Shown here piece after piece: positions 1 through 6,343 of a stretch of 7,336 nucleotides of DNA (positions are counted from its first letter, which is position 1; every line of letters starts with the position of its first letter). The notes under the pieces were generated by a model that worked only from the letters and a program-made list of their open reading frames with translations, made no database searches and was not told the origin of the DNA. The DNA is from Halomonas sp. (GTDB lineage Bacteria > Pseudomonadota > Gammaproteobacteria > Pseudomonadales > Oleiphilaceae): the NCBI GenBank assembly GCA_007135745.1, contig SLIH01000343.1:1-7336 (forward strand), in the 5' to 3' direction. A program made the position numbers and the translations under genes.

Positions 1-386
1 ACATCCACCACGCCCACGCCGCCGTCGGTCCCGGCACGGGTAATCATTTCCGGAAGGCGATGCAGGGTCTGGGGCCCGAAGACCATGTCCACGTGCGGCG
101 CCCGGTCAATGATGGCCTGGCCTTCCTGACTGGCGACACAGCCGCCGACACCAATGACTGCCTCTGGGTTCTTTTTTTTCAGCTGTTTCCAACGCCCGAG
201 CTGGTGAAAGACCTTTTCCTGAGCCTTTTCCCGGATCGAGCAGGTGTTAAGCAGGAGAATGTCGGCGTCTTCCGCGCTTTCCGTCAGCTCGACCTGATGA
301 CTCTCGCGCAGCAGGTCAATCATGCGCGAGGAGTCGTACTCGTTCATCTGGCAGCCGTGGGTCTTGATGAAAAGCTTTTTTCCCAT
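1..386 (-). CDS. miaB: tRNA-2-methylthio-N6-dimethylallyladenosine synthase MiaB, N-terminal part (runs off left edge)
   Basis: MiaB is a radical-SAM methylthiotransferase that adds a methylthio group to i6A37 of tRNAs reading UNN codons, giving ms2i6A. Only the first 128 residues are in the window. They form the MTTase N-terminal (UPF0004) domain, starting [19 protein letters not shown]. The three cysteines expected to ligate the auxiliary [4Fe-4S] cluster are visible: C12 in THGCQMN, C49 in NTCSIREKA and C83 in GGCVASQEG. The radical-SAM CxxxCxxC motif and the TRAM domain lie beyond the edge; the family is usually about 440-475 residues. The start is the ATG at 386-384, which fits the family N-terminus, although no strong Shine-Dalgarno is visible. 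The gene follows yejK after a 92-nt gap that contains a promoter-like -10, so it may have its own promoter. Codons 70-72 are AAA AAA AAG, an A8 run. Family assignment is very secure. Confidence 0.97.
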   Translation of the reverse strand, partial: MGKKLFIKTHGCQMNEYDSSRMIDLLRESHQVELTESAEDADILLLNTCSIREKAQEKVFHQLGRWKQLKKKNPEAVIGVGGCVASQEGQAIIDRAPHVDMVFGPQTLHRLPEMITRAGTDGGVGVVD

Positions 387-422
387 GATTCGGTGTCGCG
401 TCGGTGGATGGAATAGCCGCGT

Positions 423-428
423 AGTATA
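423..428 (-). promoter_or_regulatory. Candidate -10 element of a miaB promoter
   Basis: On the minus strand this reads TATACT, five of six matches to the sigma70 -10 consensus, about 37 bases upstream of the miaB ATG. The best -35 candidates upstream are poor (three of six matches at 15-bp spacing). The surrounding gap (387-478) holds little else: a 5-bp GC hairpin (arms GAGCC 451-455 and GGCTC 461-465, 5-nt loop) lies just downstream of the yejK stop but has no T-tract, so it is at best a weak terminator or mRNA end structure. That a promoter sits here is inference from one motif. Confidence 0.35.
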
Positions 429-478
429 ACGTTTAGCCGGTGGTGGAAGCGAGCCCGCGAGGCTCCGTGTTGGAGGGA

Positions 479-1495
479 TTACTGCTCATTCTGTCGGTCG
501 AGATAGTTCTGCAGCTGTTCCTTGAGGCTGCGGGGGACGCGGGTGATGATCAGCGCGTCCTGATCCGTGTCGTAATGGACGGCCTGATTGAGCAGATCCG
601 AGGAAAAGGACAGGCTCATCCCGTTGCCTTTGCCGGACAGGCGGACCAGTTTGCGCACACGTCGCCGGTCCGGGTGGAGTACCGTATCCGGCGACAATGA
701 CTGAGACTGGGCGGCGTGATGGGCAAACTGCTCGGGTTGTTCGTCGTTCAGATAACCCGAAAGGGCCGAGACCGGAACGGGCTCGCCCAGGGCTTCCTGT
801 TCCCGGCAGAATTCATAGGCGCGGGTGCGCACGGTCTGGGCTTGCTCCGGGTCCTGGTCGCGGGCAAATGACTCTACCGCTTCCATGAAGGTGCGGGTCT
901 CGGCGTCCACGTCCACATTGCTCTGGAAGCCGATCAGTGCGCCGAACAGTTTGCCGCGCTCGCCGGTGCCGCGCCCCTGGAGCAGGGTGAGGTAGCTGTC
1001 CGTGGGGTGCTCCCCGCGCCAGTCTTCCAGTTCAATGCGGGCGGCCAGATTGAGGCGGGATTGACTGATGGTTTCGGTGGCCTGGAGGGCGAGATCCCCA
1101 TCAAGTTGCAGGGTTGCCTCGGTTTCCAGGGCGAACAGGTAGATGACCTCGCCGTCGGCCAGGCTTTCATGCACCAGCAGCAGGGGGCTGTCCACTTCGG
1201 CCTGCTGGGCAGTCACCAGTTCTTCCCACTGTTTCAGCACGTGGTCGGAGAAGCGCTCGAAATCCTGACGACCGTCCAGGTAATCGAGCAGCCAGCTGCT
1301 GAAAGGGTGTTGCCCAATGTCTTCGGTGAAGCGTCCGTAGGCCTTGCCCGGGCGCGCATTGAACAGGCGCTTGAATTGCCGGTGCAAGCTCTCGTAGTCG
1401 CCGCCGGGTTCGTGCAGTGCGGCACCCGATTGGGTGCCGCCGTGCTGTGAACCATCATGGCGGACCTGGAGCAGGCGAAGGTGGCGGATGGCCAT
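479..1495 (-). CDS. yejK: Nucleoid-associated protein, YejK/NdpA (NA37) family
   Basis: This is a 338-residue protein of the NA37 nucleoid-associated family; E. coli YejK is about 335 residues. The family binds DNA, is found in the nucleoid fraction, and E. coli YejK has been reported to influence topoisomerase IV. Matching family features are the N-terminal segment ending RPGKAYGRF (48-56), the central [15 protein letters not shown] region (121-135), [13 protein letters not shown] (148-160), and the C-terminal block from [16 protein letters not shown] (282-297) to [15 protein letters not shown] (318-332). No membrane segment or signal peptide is seen. The ATG at 1495-1493 comes 6 nt after the cysN stop. 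The nearest AGG lies about 11 nt upstream, so initiation probably depends on ribosomes leaving cysN. It is therefore likely the third gene of a cysDN-yejK operon. I see no direct functional link between sulfate activation and a nucleoid protein; the pairing may simply be conserved synteny. Family call is firm, detailed role is not. Confidence 0.9.
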   Translation of the reverse strand: MAIRHLRLLQVRHDGSQHGGTQSGAALHEPGGDYESLHRQFKRLFNARPGKAYGRFTEDIGQHPFSSWLLDYLDGRQDFERFSDHVLKQWEELVTAQQAEVDSPLLLVHESLADGEVIYLFALETEATLQLDGDLALQATETISQSRLNLAARIELEDWRGEHPTDSYLTLLQGRGTGERGKLFGALIGFQSNVDVDAETRTFMEAVESFARDQDPEQAQTVRTRAYEFCREQEALGEPVPVSALSGYLNDEQPEQFAHHAAQSQSLSPDTVLHPDRRRVRKLVRLSGKGNGMSLSFSSDLLNQAVHYDTDQDALIITRVPRSLKEQLQNYLDRQNEQ

Positions 1496-1501
1496 GGGTT
1501 A

Positions 1502-3166
1502 TCAGGCCTGAAGCTGGCGTTCGCGTCGCAGCGTCTGCAGCAGATCCTGGGTGGCCTTGCTCACCTGGGCGTTGTCATCGGCTGCGATGCTGTAATCGGC
1601 GCTGGCGCCCTTGAGCCCGGTGCAGAGCGTAATCAGGCCCTGATGGCGAAGTACTTCAACCATGCGGCCTCGCTCTTCATCGGAGTCCGTGTTGGTCTCA
1701 TCCAGAATGACCGCCGTCTTGCCGATATCAAAAAGGCTGCGCTGCAGGGCCTGAGCCAGCATGTCCGCTGCTTCTCCGCGGCAGTTGATAACGGTGGGTT
1801 TCTGGTCCAGGCGGCGCTGCCATTCGCTGGTTTCCACCGGGTTGAGCAGCCCTTCCTGATCCGATGCCGCGGCCTGGATCATGCCGGCCCCGACGGTAAT
1901 GTTGGTCAAGCGGTCGATGACGATAAAGGCACCGGTCGAGCCGCAGCTGGGGTAGGGGTCGAAAGCCAGCGGATGGCTTACTGCGAGTTCGCAGAAACCG
2001 ATCTCGTTGAGCCCCAGTTGATCTGCGTCGTTCTGCTCCAGGGTGTTGACGTCGGTCTGGTAGTGGACCTTGCGCACGGAGCCCGAGGTGTAGCGTGGCC
2101 CCTGCTTGATGTCGTAGAGTCGGCCTGTTTTCAGGGGCTCTTCGGCCATCCAGACGATGTTGGCGTTGAAGTGGGATTCAACATCGGGCAGATCATCCGC
2201 CTTGACCAGCATGTCGCCCCGGCTGACATCGATCTCGTCGTGCAGGGTGAGGGTGACAGCCTGGTCGATGTAGGCTTCATCAAGGTTGCCTTCGAAGGTG
2301 ACGATCTCCTTGACCCGGCTGGATTTGCCAGAGGGCAGGGCAACCACGGGGTCGCCGGGATGAATCACGCCGGAGGCAATGGTGCCGCAGAAACCGCGGA
2401 AATCCAGATTGGGCCGGTTGACATACTGGACAGGAAAGCGGAAATGCGTGAAATCCTTGTCCCGTTCGATGGAAACCGTCTCCAGGATTTCCATCAGCGG
2501 CTGGCCGTCGAACCAGGGCATGTTGTCGCTGCGCTCCACCACGTTGTCGCCCTCAAGGGCGGACATGGGCACAAAACGCAGGTCCTTCAGGTCCAGATCA
2601 CCGCAGAAGTGCTGGTATTCCTCGCGGATTTCGTTGAAGCGCTCCTCGCTGTATTCGACCAGGTCCATCTTGTTGACGGCCACAATGACGTGTCGAATCC
2701 CGAGCAGGGAAGCGAGGAAGGAGTGGCGCTTGGTCTGGGTCAGGACCCCGTGGCGGGCATCGATCAGGATGATGGCCAGCTGCGAGGTGGAGGCCCCGGT
2801 GGCCATGTTCCGGGTGTACTGCTCGTGCCCCGGGGTGTCCGCGATAATGAACTTGCGCTTTTCGGTCGAGAAATAGCGATAGGCGACATCAATGGTGATG
2901 CCCTGTTCCCGTTCTGCCTGAAGGCCATCGACGAGCAGTGCAAGATCGAGCTTCTCGCCCGTGGTTCCCACCTTGGCGCTGTCGGATTCCAGTGCTGCCA
3001 TATGATCTTCGTAGATCATTTTGGTGTCGTGCAGCAGGCGGCCAATCAGGGTGCTTTTGCCGTCATCGACGCTGCCGCAGGTCAGCAGGCGCAGCAGTTG
3101 TTTCTGTTCGTGCTGTTTCAGGTAAGCGTTGATGTCCTTACCGATCAGATCTGACTGATGTGACAT
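1502..3166 (-). CDS. cysN: Sulfate adenylyltransferase subunit 1 (CysN GTPase) with a degenerate APS-kinase-like C-terminal extension
   Basis: CysN is the regulatory GTPase of ATP sulfurylase. GTP hydrolysis drives CysD to form adenosine 5'-phosphosulfate from ATP and sulfate in the cytoplasm. The G domain is complete: P-loop GSVDDGKST (31-39), switch segment GITID (89-93), DTPGH (110-114), NKMD (165-168) and SAL (202-204). EF-Tu-like beta-barrel domains follow, about 245-440, including [21 protein letters not shown] (241-261, with flanking family residues). The protein has 554 residues, whereas plain CysN (E. coli) has about 475 and the CysN-CysC fusion of Pseudomonas about 630. Residues ~447-554 resemble a shrunken CysC without the kinase P-loop (see findings). 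The ATG at 3166 has a GGAG Shine-Dalgarno 9 nt upstream. It follows cysD by 54 nt with no terminator, so the two are co-transcribed. The stop is a tandem TGA TAA directly ahead of yejK. Confidence 0.97.
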   Translation of the reverse strand: MSHQSDLIGKDINAYLKQHEQKQLLRLLTCGSVDDGKSTLIGRLLHDTKMIYEDHMAALESDSAKVGTTGEKLDLALLVDGLQAEREQGITIDVAYRYFSTEKRKFIIADTPGHEQYTRNMATGASTSQLAIILIDARHGVLTQTKRHSFLASLLGIRHVIVAVNKMDLVEYSEERFNEIREEYQHFCGDLDLKDLRFVPMSALEGDNVVERSDNMPWFDGQPLMEILETVSIERDKDFTHFRFPVQYVNRPNLDFRGFCGTIASGVIHPGDPVVALPSGKSSRVKEIVTFEGNLDEAYIDQAVTLTLHDEIDVSRGDMLVKADDLPDVESHFNANIVWMAEEPLKTGRLYDIKQGPRYTSGSVRKVHYQTDVNTLEQNDADQLGLNEIGFCELAVSHPLAFDPYPSCGSTGAFIVIDRLTNITVGAGMIQAAASDQEGLLNPVETSEWQRRLDQKPTVINCRGEAADMLAQALQRSLFDIGKTAVILDETNTDSDEERGRMVEVLRHQGLITLCTGLKGASADYSIAADDNAQVSKATQDLLQTLRRERQLQA

Positions 3167-3220
3167 GTGTTCTGTCTCCGAAAACCGGGTACGGGCGCGG
3201 GTTCAGGGCTGACGCCCCGG

Positions 3221-4129
3221 TCAGAAGTAACCTTCCTGCTTTTTCTTTTCCATGGAGCCGGCGCTGTCGTGGTCGATGACGCGACCCTGGCGCTCCGAAC
3301 TCTTGGCCAGCAGCATTTCCTGGATGATTTCAGGCAGGGTGTCCGCTTCGGATTCGATGGCGCCGGTGAGCGGATAGCAGCCCAGGGTCCGGAATCGAAC
3401 GGACTTCATCATGGGTTCTTCGCCTGGCTCCAGTGGCATGCGGTCGTCATCCACCATGATCAGGGTGCCGTCGCGCTCAACCACAGGCCGTTTCTTGGAG
3501 TAGTACAGCGGCACAATCTCGATGTTTTCCAGATGAATGTACTGCCATATGTCCAGCTCGGTCCAGTTGGAAAGGGGGAAGACACGAATGCTTTCGCCCT
3601 TGTTGATCTGGCCGTTGTAGATGTTCCAGAGCTCCGGTCGCTGGTTCTTGGGATCCCAGCGATGGTTCTCGTCGCGGAACGAATACACTCGTTCCTTGGC
3701 CCGGGATTTCTCTTCATCGCGCCGCGCGCCGCCAAAAGCGGCATCGAAACGGTACTTATTCAGAGCCTGTTTGAGCGACGCCGTTTTCATGATGTCCGTA
3801 TGCTTGGCACTGCCATGGGTAAAGGGTCCGACGCCCTGTTTCACGCCTTCTTCGTTGATGTGGACAATCAGGTCCAGATCGTATTTCTCTGCCATGCGGT
3901 CCCGGAATTCGATCATCTCCTTGAATTTCCAGGTGGTGTCCACGTGCATCATGGGGAAGGGGATCTTGCCAGGCCAGAAGGCCTTGCGGGCCAGATGCAG
4001 CATGACGGACGAATCCTTGCCGATGGAGTAAAGCATCACCGGGTTATCAAACTCCGCCGCGACCTCGCGGATAATGTGGATGCTCTCCGCTTCCAGCTGC
4101 TTAAGGTGTGTCAGGTTGTATGTCGTCAT
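3221..4129 (-). CDS. cysD: Sulfate adenylyltransferase subunit 2 (CysD, catalytic subunit)
   Basis: CysD is the catalytic subunit of the heterodimeric CysDN ATP sulfurylase and adenylates sulfate to APS, the first step of assimilatory sulfate reduction. The 302 residues equal the E. coli length. It is a PP-loop ATP-pyrophosphatase-type enzyme: the loop is SIGKDSS (35-41), followed by the family blocks [12 protein letters not shown] (105-116), [16 protein letters not shown] (132-147), KNQRPELW (161-168), [15 protein letters not shown] (184-198), [13 protein letters not shown] (245-257) and the terminal SERQGRVID...EGYF. The ATG at 4129-4127 matches the family N-terminus ([18 protein letters not shown]), although the sequence just upstream lacks a good Shine-Dalgarno. 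It is first in the cysD-cysN-yejK run, behind a 135-nt gap with a promoter-like -10 and a leader stem-loop. Such operons are usually controlled by CysB in gammaproteobacteria, but I cannot identify a CysB site with confidence. Confidence 0.98.
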   Translation of the reverse strand: MTTYNLTHLKQLEAESIHIIREVAAEFDNPVMLYSIGKDSSVMLHLARKAFWPGKIPFPMMHVDTTWKFKEMIEFRDRMAEKYDLDLIVHINEEGVKQGVGPFTHGSAKHTDIMKTASLKQALNKYRFDAAFGGARRDEEKSRAKERVYSFRDENHRWDPKNQRPELWNIYNGQINKGESIRVFPLSNWTELDIWQYIHLENIEIVPLYYSKKRPVVERDGTLIMVDDDRMPLEPGEEPMMKSVRFRTLGCYPLTGAIESEADTLPEIIQEMLLAKSSERQGRVIDHDSAGSMEKKKQEGYF

Positions 4130-4163
4130 CGGGCGTTTCGCTGTTGACTCGGATTCCGGGGCC

Positions 4164-4189
4164 CCCGGGCTGGCTCAAGTGTGCCCGGG
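4164..4189 (-). promoter_or_regulatory. Stem-loop in the cysDN leader
   Basis: The arms CCCGGGC (4164-4170) and GCCCGGG (4183-4189) are perfectly complementary and enclose a 12-nt loop. If transcription starts from the -10 at 4206-4211, this hairpin lies almost at the 5' end of the mRNA, some 35 nt upstream of the cysD ATG. The ATG-proximal arm overlaps an odd-length GC palindrome at 4156-4168 (six complementary bases each side of one central base). There is no T-tract, so it is not an intrinsic terminator. It could stabilise the transcript or restrict ribosome access; either role is inference. Confidence 0.45.
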
Positions 4190-4205
4190 TCCAAATGAGG
4201 GCGGT

Positions 4206-4211
4206 ACTATA
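4206..4211 (-). promoter_or_regulatory. Candidate -10 element of the cysDN promoter
   Basis: The minus strand reads TATAGT (five of six matches to TATAAT), about 77 bases upstream of the cysD start. The best -35 candidate is CTGCTA at 16-bp spacing (4228-4233), three of six matches. A weak -35 is typical of activator-dependent promoters such as those driven by CysB. Two short dyads overlap here: GGTA-N3-TACC (4203-4213) and CCAG-N3-CTGG (4212-4222). The rest of the 4130-4264 gap holds only the leader stem-loop; no clear terminator for the PilZ gene is visible. Confidence 0.4.
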
Positions 4212-4264
4212 CCAGAGACTGGTCAGGTAGCAGAAGTGGCGAAACGGATTACACAGGTGGGACA

Positions 4265-4702
4265 CTAAGCCCCGGCCGCGAGCTGGCGGTTGATGAACTC
4301 GTCCACCTGTTGCTCGCCATCCTCGTCAAAGCGCACGAAGGACATGCCAACATGGAAGCAGTCACGGGCCACTCGGCGCACATAGATGACGTCACAGCGA
4401 CAGGATATCCTGATTGACTCTCCCGATGCTGAAGACAGGTCGAAATCGACGGTGATCGGCACCGCCAGATGGGGGGCCACGGGTTCGTGGTTAGGGAGCA
4501 CGCGGTCGAGAATTTCGGATGAGCAGGGGACCATGATGCCCGAGCGCGAGAGGTTCCGGATCGTACAGGGGCCGATGGTGTCGTCATCAGTGATCAGGGT
4601 GGCTTCCAGATCCACCTCAATACGGTGGTAATGCCGCAGGTTCGGGCGGTTGCGCGCTGGATTGTCCAGGTTGCTGTGATGGTTCATGTCGCCGTTCCCC
4701 AT
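4265..4702 (-). CDS. Stand-alone PilZ-domain protein (putative c-di-GMP receptor)
   Basis: This is a 145-residue protein that is essentially one PilZ domain. The two c-di-GMP-binding motifs are present and correctly spaced: RxxxR as RHYHR (23-27) and [D/N]xSxxG as NLSRSG (50-55). They are followed by the beta-barrel strands, including PITVDFDL, ISCRCDVIYVRR and CFHVGMSFVRF. No signal peptide, membrane segment or partner domain is visible, so it should be a cytoplasmic adaptor that binds c-di-GMP; its target cannot be read from sequence. I chose the ATG at 4702 because a GGGAG Shine-Dalgarno sits 6 nt upstream. An in-frame TTG directly before it (4705) and an ATG at 4687 (preceded by GGGGA) are alternatives. 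It is a single gene between gatB and cysD, in its own intergenic setting, with promoter-like elements and a large palindrome upstream. Nearby genes do not suggest its output. Confidence 0.87.
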   Translation of the reverse strand: MGNGDMNHHSNLDNPARNRPNLRHYHRIEVDLEATLITDDDTIGPCTIRNLSRSGIMVPCSSEILDRVLPNHEPVAPHLAVPITVDFDLSSASGESIRISCRCDVIYVRRVARDCFHVGMSFVRFDEDGEQQVDEFINRQLAAGA

Positions 4703-4731
4703 CAAGGGCTCCCGTTGTTTTGGTCAGTGTT

Positions 4732-4737
4732 GTTATA
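4732..4737 (-). promoter_or_regulatory. Candidate proximal -10 element for the PilZ gene
   Basis: The minus strand reads TATAAC, five of six matches to the sigma70 -10, 30 bases upstream of the chosen PilZ ATG. No recognisable -35 is present; that position would fall inside the inner end of the large inverted repeat. The hexamer sits exactly in the middle of a TGGTCA-N16-TGACCA dyad (4721-4748), which could be an operator. It may be used alone with an activator, or be fortuitous in this AT-rich stretch. Confidence 0.3.
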
Positions 4738-4752
4738 TTTGATGACCATGAT

Positions 4753-4788
4753 GGATCCCTTCCATTTCCTCGGAAATGGAAGGGATCC
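4753..4788. repeat. Perfect 17-bp inverted repeat (36-bp palindrome)
   Basis: Arm GGATCCCTTCCATTTCC (4753-4769) and arm GGAAATGGAAGGGATCC (4772-4788) are exact reverse complements separated by only two bases (TC). As RNA from either strand it would fold into a hairpin of about 16 bp with a four-base loop. Neither side is followed by a T-tract, so it is not a classical intrinsic terminator. It lies in the gatB-PilZ gap, upstream of the proximal -10 and directly downstream of a distal promoter candidate. Possible roles are an operator for a dimeric regulator, a 5'-UTR stem-loop, a 3' end-protecting structure for gatB readthrough, or one copy of a dispersed palindromic repeat. The structure is certain; its function is unknown. 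Confidence 0.9.
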
Positions 4789-4795
4789 TCCTGCA

Positions 4796-4824
4796 AGCAT
4801 AGGCTTTGATTGTTAATTAAACAA
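4796..4824 (-). promoter_or_regulatory. Candidate distal promoter for the PilZ gene
   Basis: On the minus strand, TTGTTT (4819-4824) and TATGCT (4796-4801) are separated by exactly 17 bases, matching three of six and four of six of the sigma70 -35 and -10 consensus. The predicted start, about seven bases downstream, is the A at 4789, immediately next to the first base of the 36-bp palindrome. The -35 overlaps the T-rich tail of the presumed gatB terminator, so the element could be a chance match in AT-rich DNA. Confidence 0.3.
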
Positions 4825-4858
4825 GCGGGGCGTCCCAGGGGGGCGATTTCGCCCCGCT
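4815..4858 (-). terminator. Probable rho-independent terminator of gatAB
   Basis: Downstream of the gatB stop the minus strand has arm AGCGGGGCG (4850-4858), a 17-nt loop, then the complementary arm CGCCCCGCT (4824-4832) followed by TGTTTAATT. A 9-bp GC-rich stem with a T-rich tail fits an intrinsic terminator, although the T run is interrupted and the loop is long. Part of the same sequence can form a competing hairpin (CCCAG-C-GGGGCG / CGCCCC-C-CTGGG, 4834-4861, 4-nt loop) nested around the loop. Confidence 0.6.
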
Positions 4859-4879
4859 GGGGAAGCGTTGCAGCCTGGG

Positions 4880-6325
4880 TCAACCCAGTTTTTTCTGCAG
4901 GATCTGGTTGACCTGGGCCGGGTTGGCTTTGCCCTGGGAGGCTTTCATGACCTGCCCAACCAGAGCGTTGAACTTCTTCTTGCGTTTTTTGTCGACTTCC
5001 TCGCCCTGATAGTCTTCCACCATGGCGGTGTTTTCGCTCAGCACTTTGTCGACCAGCGTCTCAATCTCACCGCTGTCGGAAACCTGCTTGAGCCCCTGGG
5101 CTTCGATGATGTCGTCGGCGCTGCCCTTGCCTTCCCACATGGCTTCGAACACCTGTTTGGCAATCTTGCCGGAGATGGTGCCGTCCTGAATGCGCTGAAT
5201 CAGTGTGGCGAGCGCTTCCGGGGCTACGGGGCAGTCCGTGATGGCTGTGTCCGTCTGATTGAGCAGTCGGGCCAGTTCGCCCATCACCCAGTTGGCCGCC
5301 TGTCGGGCATCGCCACAGTTGCGTGCCACCGTTTCGAAGTAATCCGCCTGGGTCCGCGTCTGTACTAATGGGGTGCTTTCATCGTGGGAAAGACCGTACT
5401 CCCGCTCAAAGCGGGCGCTTTTCTCATCCGGCAGTTCAGGCAGTTGCGCACGCACGTCCGAGATGTAGTCATCGTCGATTTCCACCGGCAGCAGGTCCGG
5501 GTCAGGGAAATAGCGATAATCGTTGGCGAATTCCTTGGTGCGCATGGAGCGGGTTTCGTTGCGGTCGGCGTCGTACAGTCGCGTTTCCTGGACGACTCTG
5601 TCGCCATCCTCGATCAGCTCGATCTGCCGTTCCACCTCGGTGTTGATGGCCTTTTCCACGAACCGGAACGAGTTGACGTTCTTGATTTCGGTCCGGGTGC
5701 CCAGCTCTTGCTGTCCGACCGGGCGTACGGAGACGTTGCAGTCGCAGCGCATGGAGCCCTGAGACATGTCGCCATCGGAAATGCCCAGATAGGTGACGAT
5801 GGCGTGCAGTTTCCGCAGATAGGCCACGGCTTCCGCGGCAGAGCGCATGTCCGGTTCGGAGACGATCTCGAGTAGCGGCGTGCCGGCGCGGTTTAAATCG
5901 ATGCCTGTCATCCCATGGAAATCCTCGTGCAGGGACTTGCCGGCATCCTCTTCCAGGTGGGCATGGTGGATCCCTACAGTGCGCTGACCGCTGCCCGGTA
6001 CATCAATGGACACCTCGCCCGGGCCCACAATGGGGTGATACATCTGGCTGATCTGGTAACCCTTGGGCAGGTCGGGATAGAAGTAGTTCTTGCGGTCGAA
6101 GACCGAGCGGTGGGCGATTTCCGCGTTGACGGCCAGGCCGAACTTGACCGCCATGCGCACGGCGCCCTCGTTGAGTACCGGCAGCATGCCTGGCATGGCA
6201 AGATCAATGGCGCATGCCTGCTCGTTGGGTTCGGCACCAAAAGCGGTGCTGGCGCCCGAGAAGATCTTGGATTGGGTCGCGAGCTGGACGTGAACCTCCA
6301 GCCCGATCACGGTTTCCCATTGCAT
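4880..6325 (-). CDS. gatB: Aspartyl/glutamyl-tRNA(Asn/Gln) amidotransferase subunit B
   Basis: GatB is the tRNA-binding and kinase subunit of GatCAB. The complex phosphorylates mischarged Glu-tRNA(Gln) or Asp-tRNA(Asn) and converts it to the amide with ammonia supplied by GatA. It is full length at 481 residues. Visible family motifs are [12 protein letters not shown] (4-15), [19 protein letters not shown] (76-94), [12 protein letters not shown] (120-131), [20 protein letters not shown] (143-162), [12 protein letters not shown] (191-202), [12 protein letters not shown] (211-222) and [12 protein letters not shown] (269-280). H12 and E125 occupy positions I recall as metal ligands in the S. aureus structure. 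The C-terminal YqeY-like tail domain (~330-481) ends with the typical [15 protein letters not shown]. The ATG at 6325 has a strong Shine-Dalgarno (CAGGAG, 7 nt upstream). It follows gatA by 18 nt, one operon. Without a view of the synthetases I cannot say whether Gln, Asn or both are made. Confidence 0.98.
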   Translation of the reverse strand: MQWETVIGLEVHVQLATQSKIFSGASTAFGAEPNEQACAIDLAMPGMLPVLNEGAVRMAVKFGLAVNAEIAHRSVFDRKNYFYPDLPKGYQISQMYHPIVGPGEVSIDVPGSGQRTVGIHHAHLEEDAGKSLHEDFHGMTGIDLNRAGTPLLEIVSEPDMRSAAEAVAYLRKLHAIVTYLGISDGDMSQGSMRCDCNVSVRPVGQQELGTRTEIKNVNSFRFVEKAINTEVERQIELIEDGDRVVQETRLYDADRNETRSMRTKEFANDYRYFPDPDLLPVEIDDDYISDVRAQLPELPDEKSARFEREYGLSHDESTPLVQTRTQADYFETVARNCGDARQAANWVMGELARLLNQTDTAITDCPVAPEALATLIQRIQDGTISGKIAKQVFEAMWEGKGSADDIIEAQGLKQVSDSGEIETLVDKVLSENTAMVEDYQGEEVDKKRKKKFNALVGQVMKASQGKANPAQVNQILQKKLG

Positions 6326-6343
6326 TGCTTTGCTCCTGCCTTG

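Noticed and set aside
451..465. GAGCC-N5-GGCTC hairpin after yejK as an intrinsic terminator.
   Set aside because: Only 5 bp with no following T-tract on the minus strand; kept only as a remark in the miaB promoter entry.
1457..3154. A 565-codon open frame on the plus strand opposite cysN.
   Set aside because: It is the antisense shadow of cysN, kept open by GC-rich codon bias; its translation shows no recognisable domain while the minus strand encodes a complete CysN.
3207..3219. Short hairpin (GGGC-N4-GCCC type) in the cysD-cysN gap as a terminator or attenuator.
   Set aside because: Four-base stem, no T-tract, and the two genes encode subunits of one enzyme needing co-expression.
3167..4147. 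A 326-codon plus-strand open frame opposite cysD.
   Set aside because: Antisense shadow of the full, highly conserved CysD; no family resemblance in its own translation.
4617..4883. Small open frames on both strands spanning the gatB-PilZ gap that encode similar peptides (DPFHFRGNGRDP and DPFHFLGNGRDP).
   Set aside because: The similarity follows directly from the perfect palindrome being read on both strands; the frames overlap the PilZ gene and a terminator and have no conserved features.
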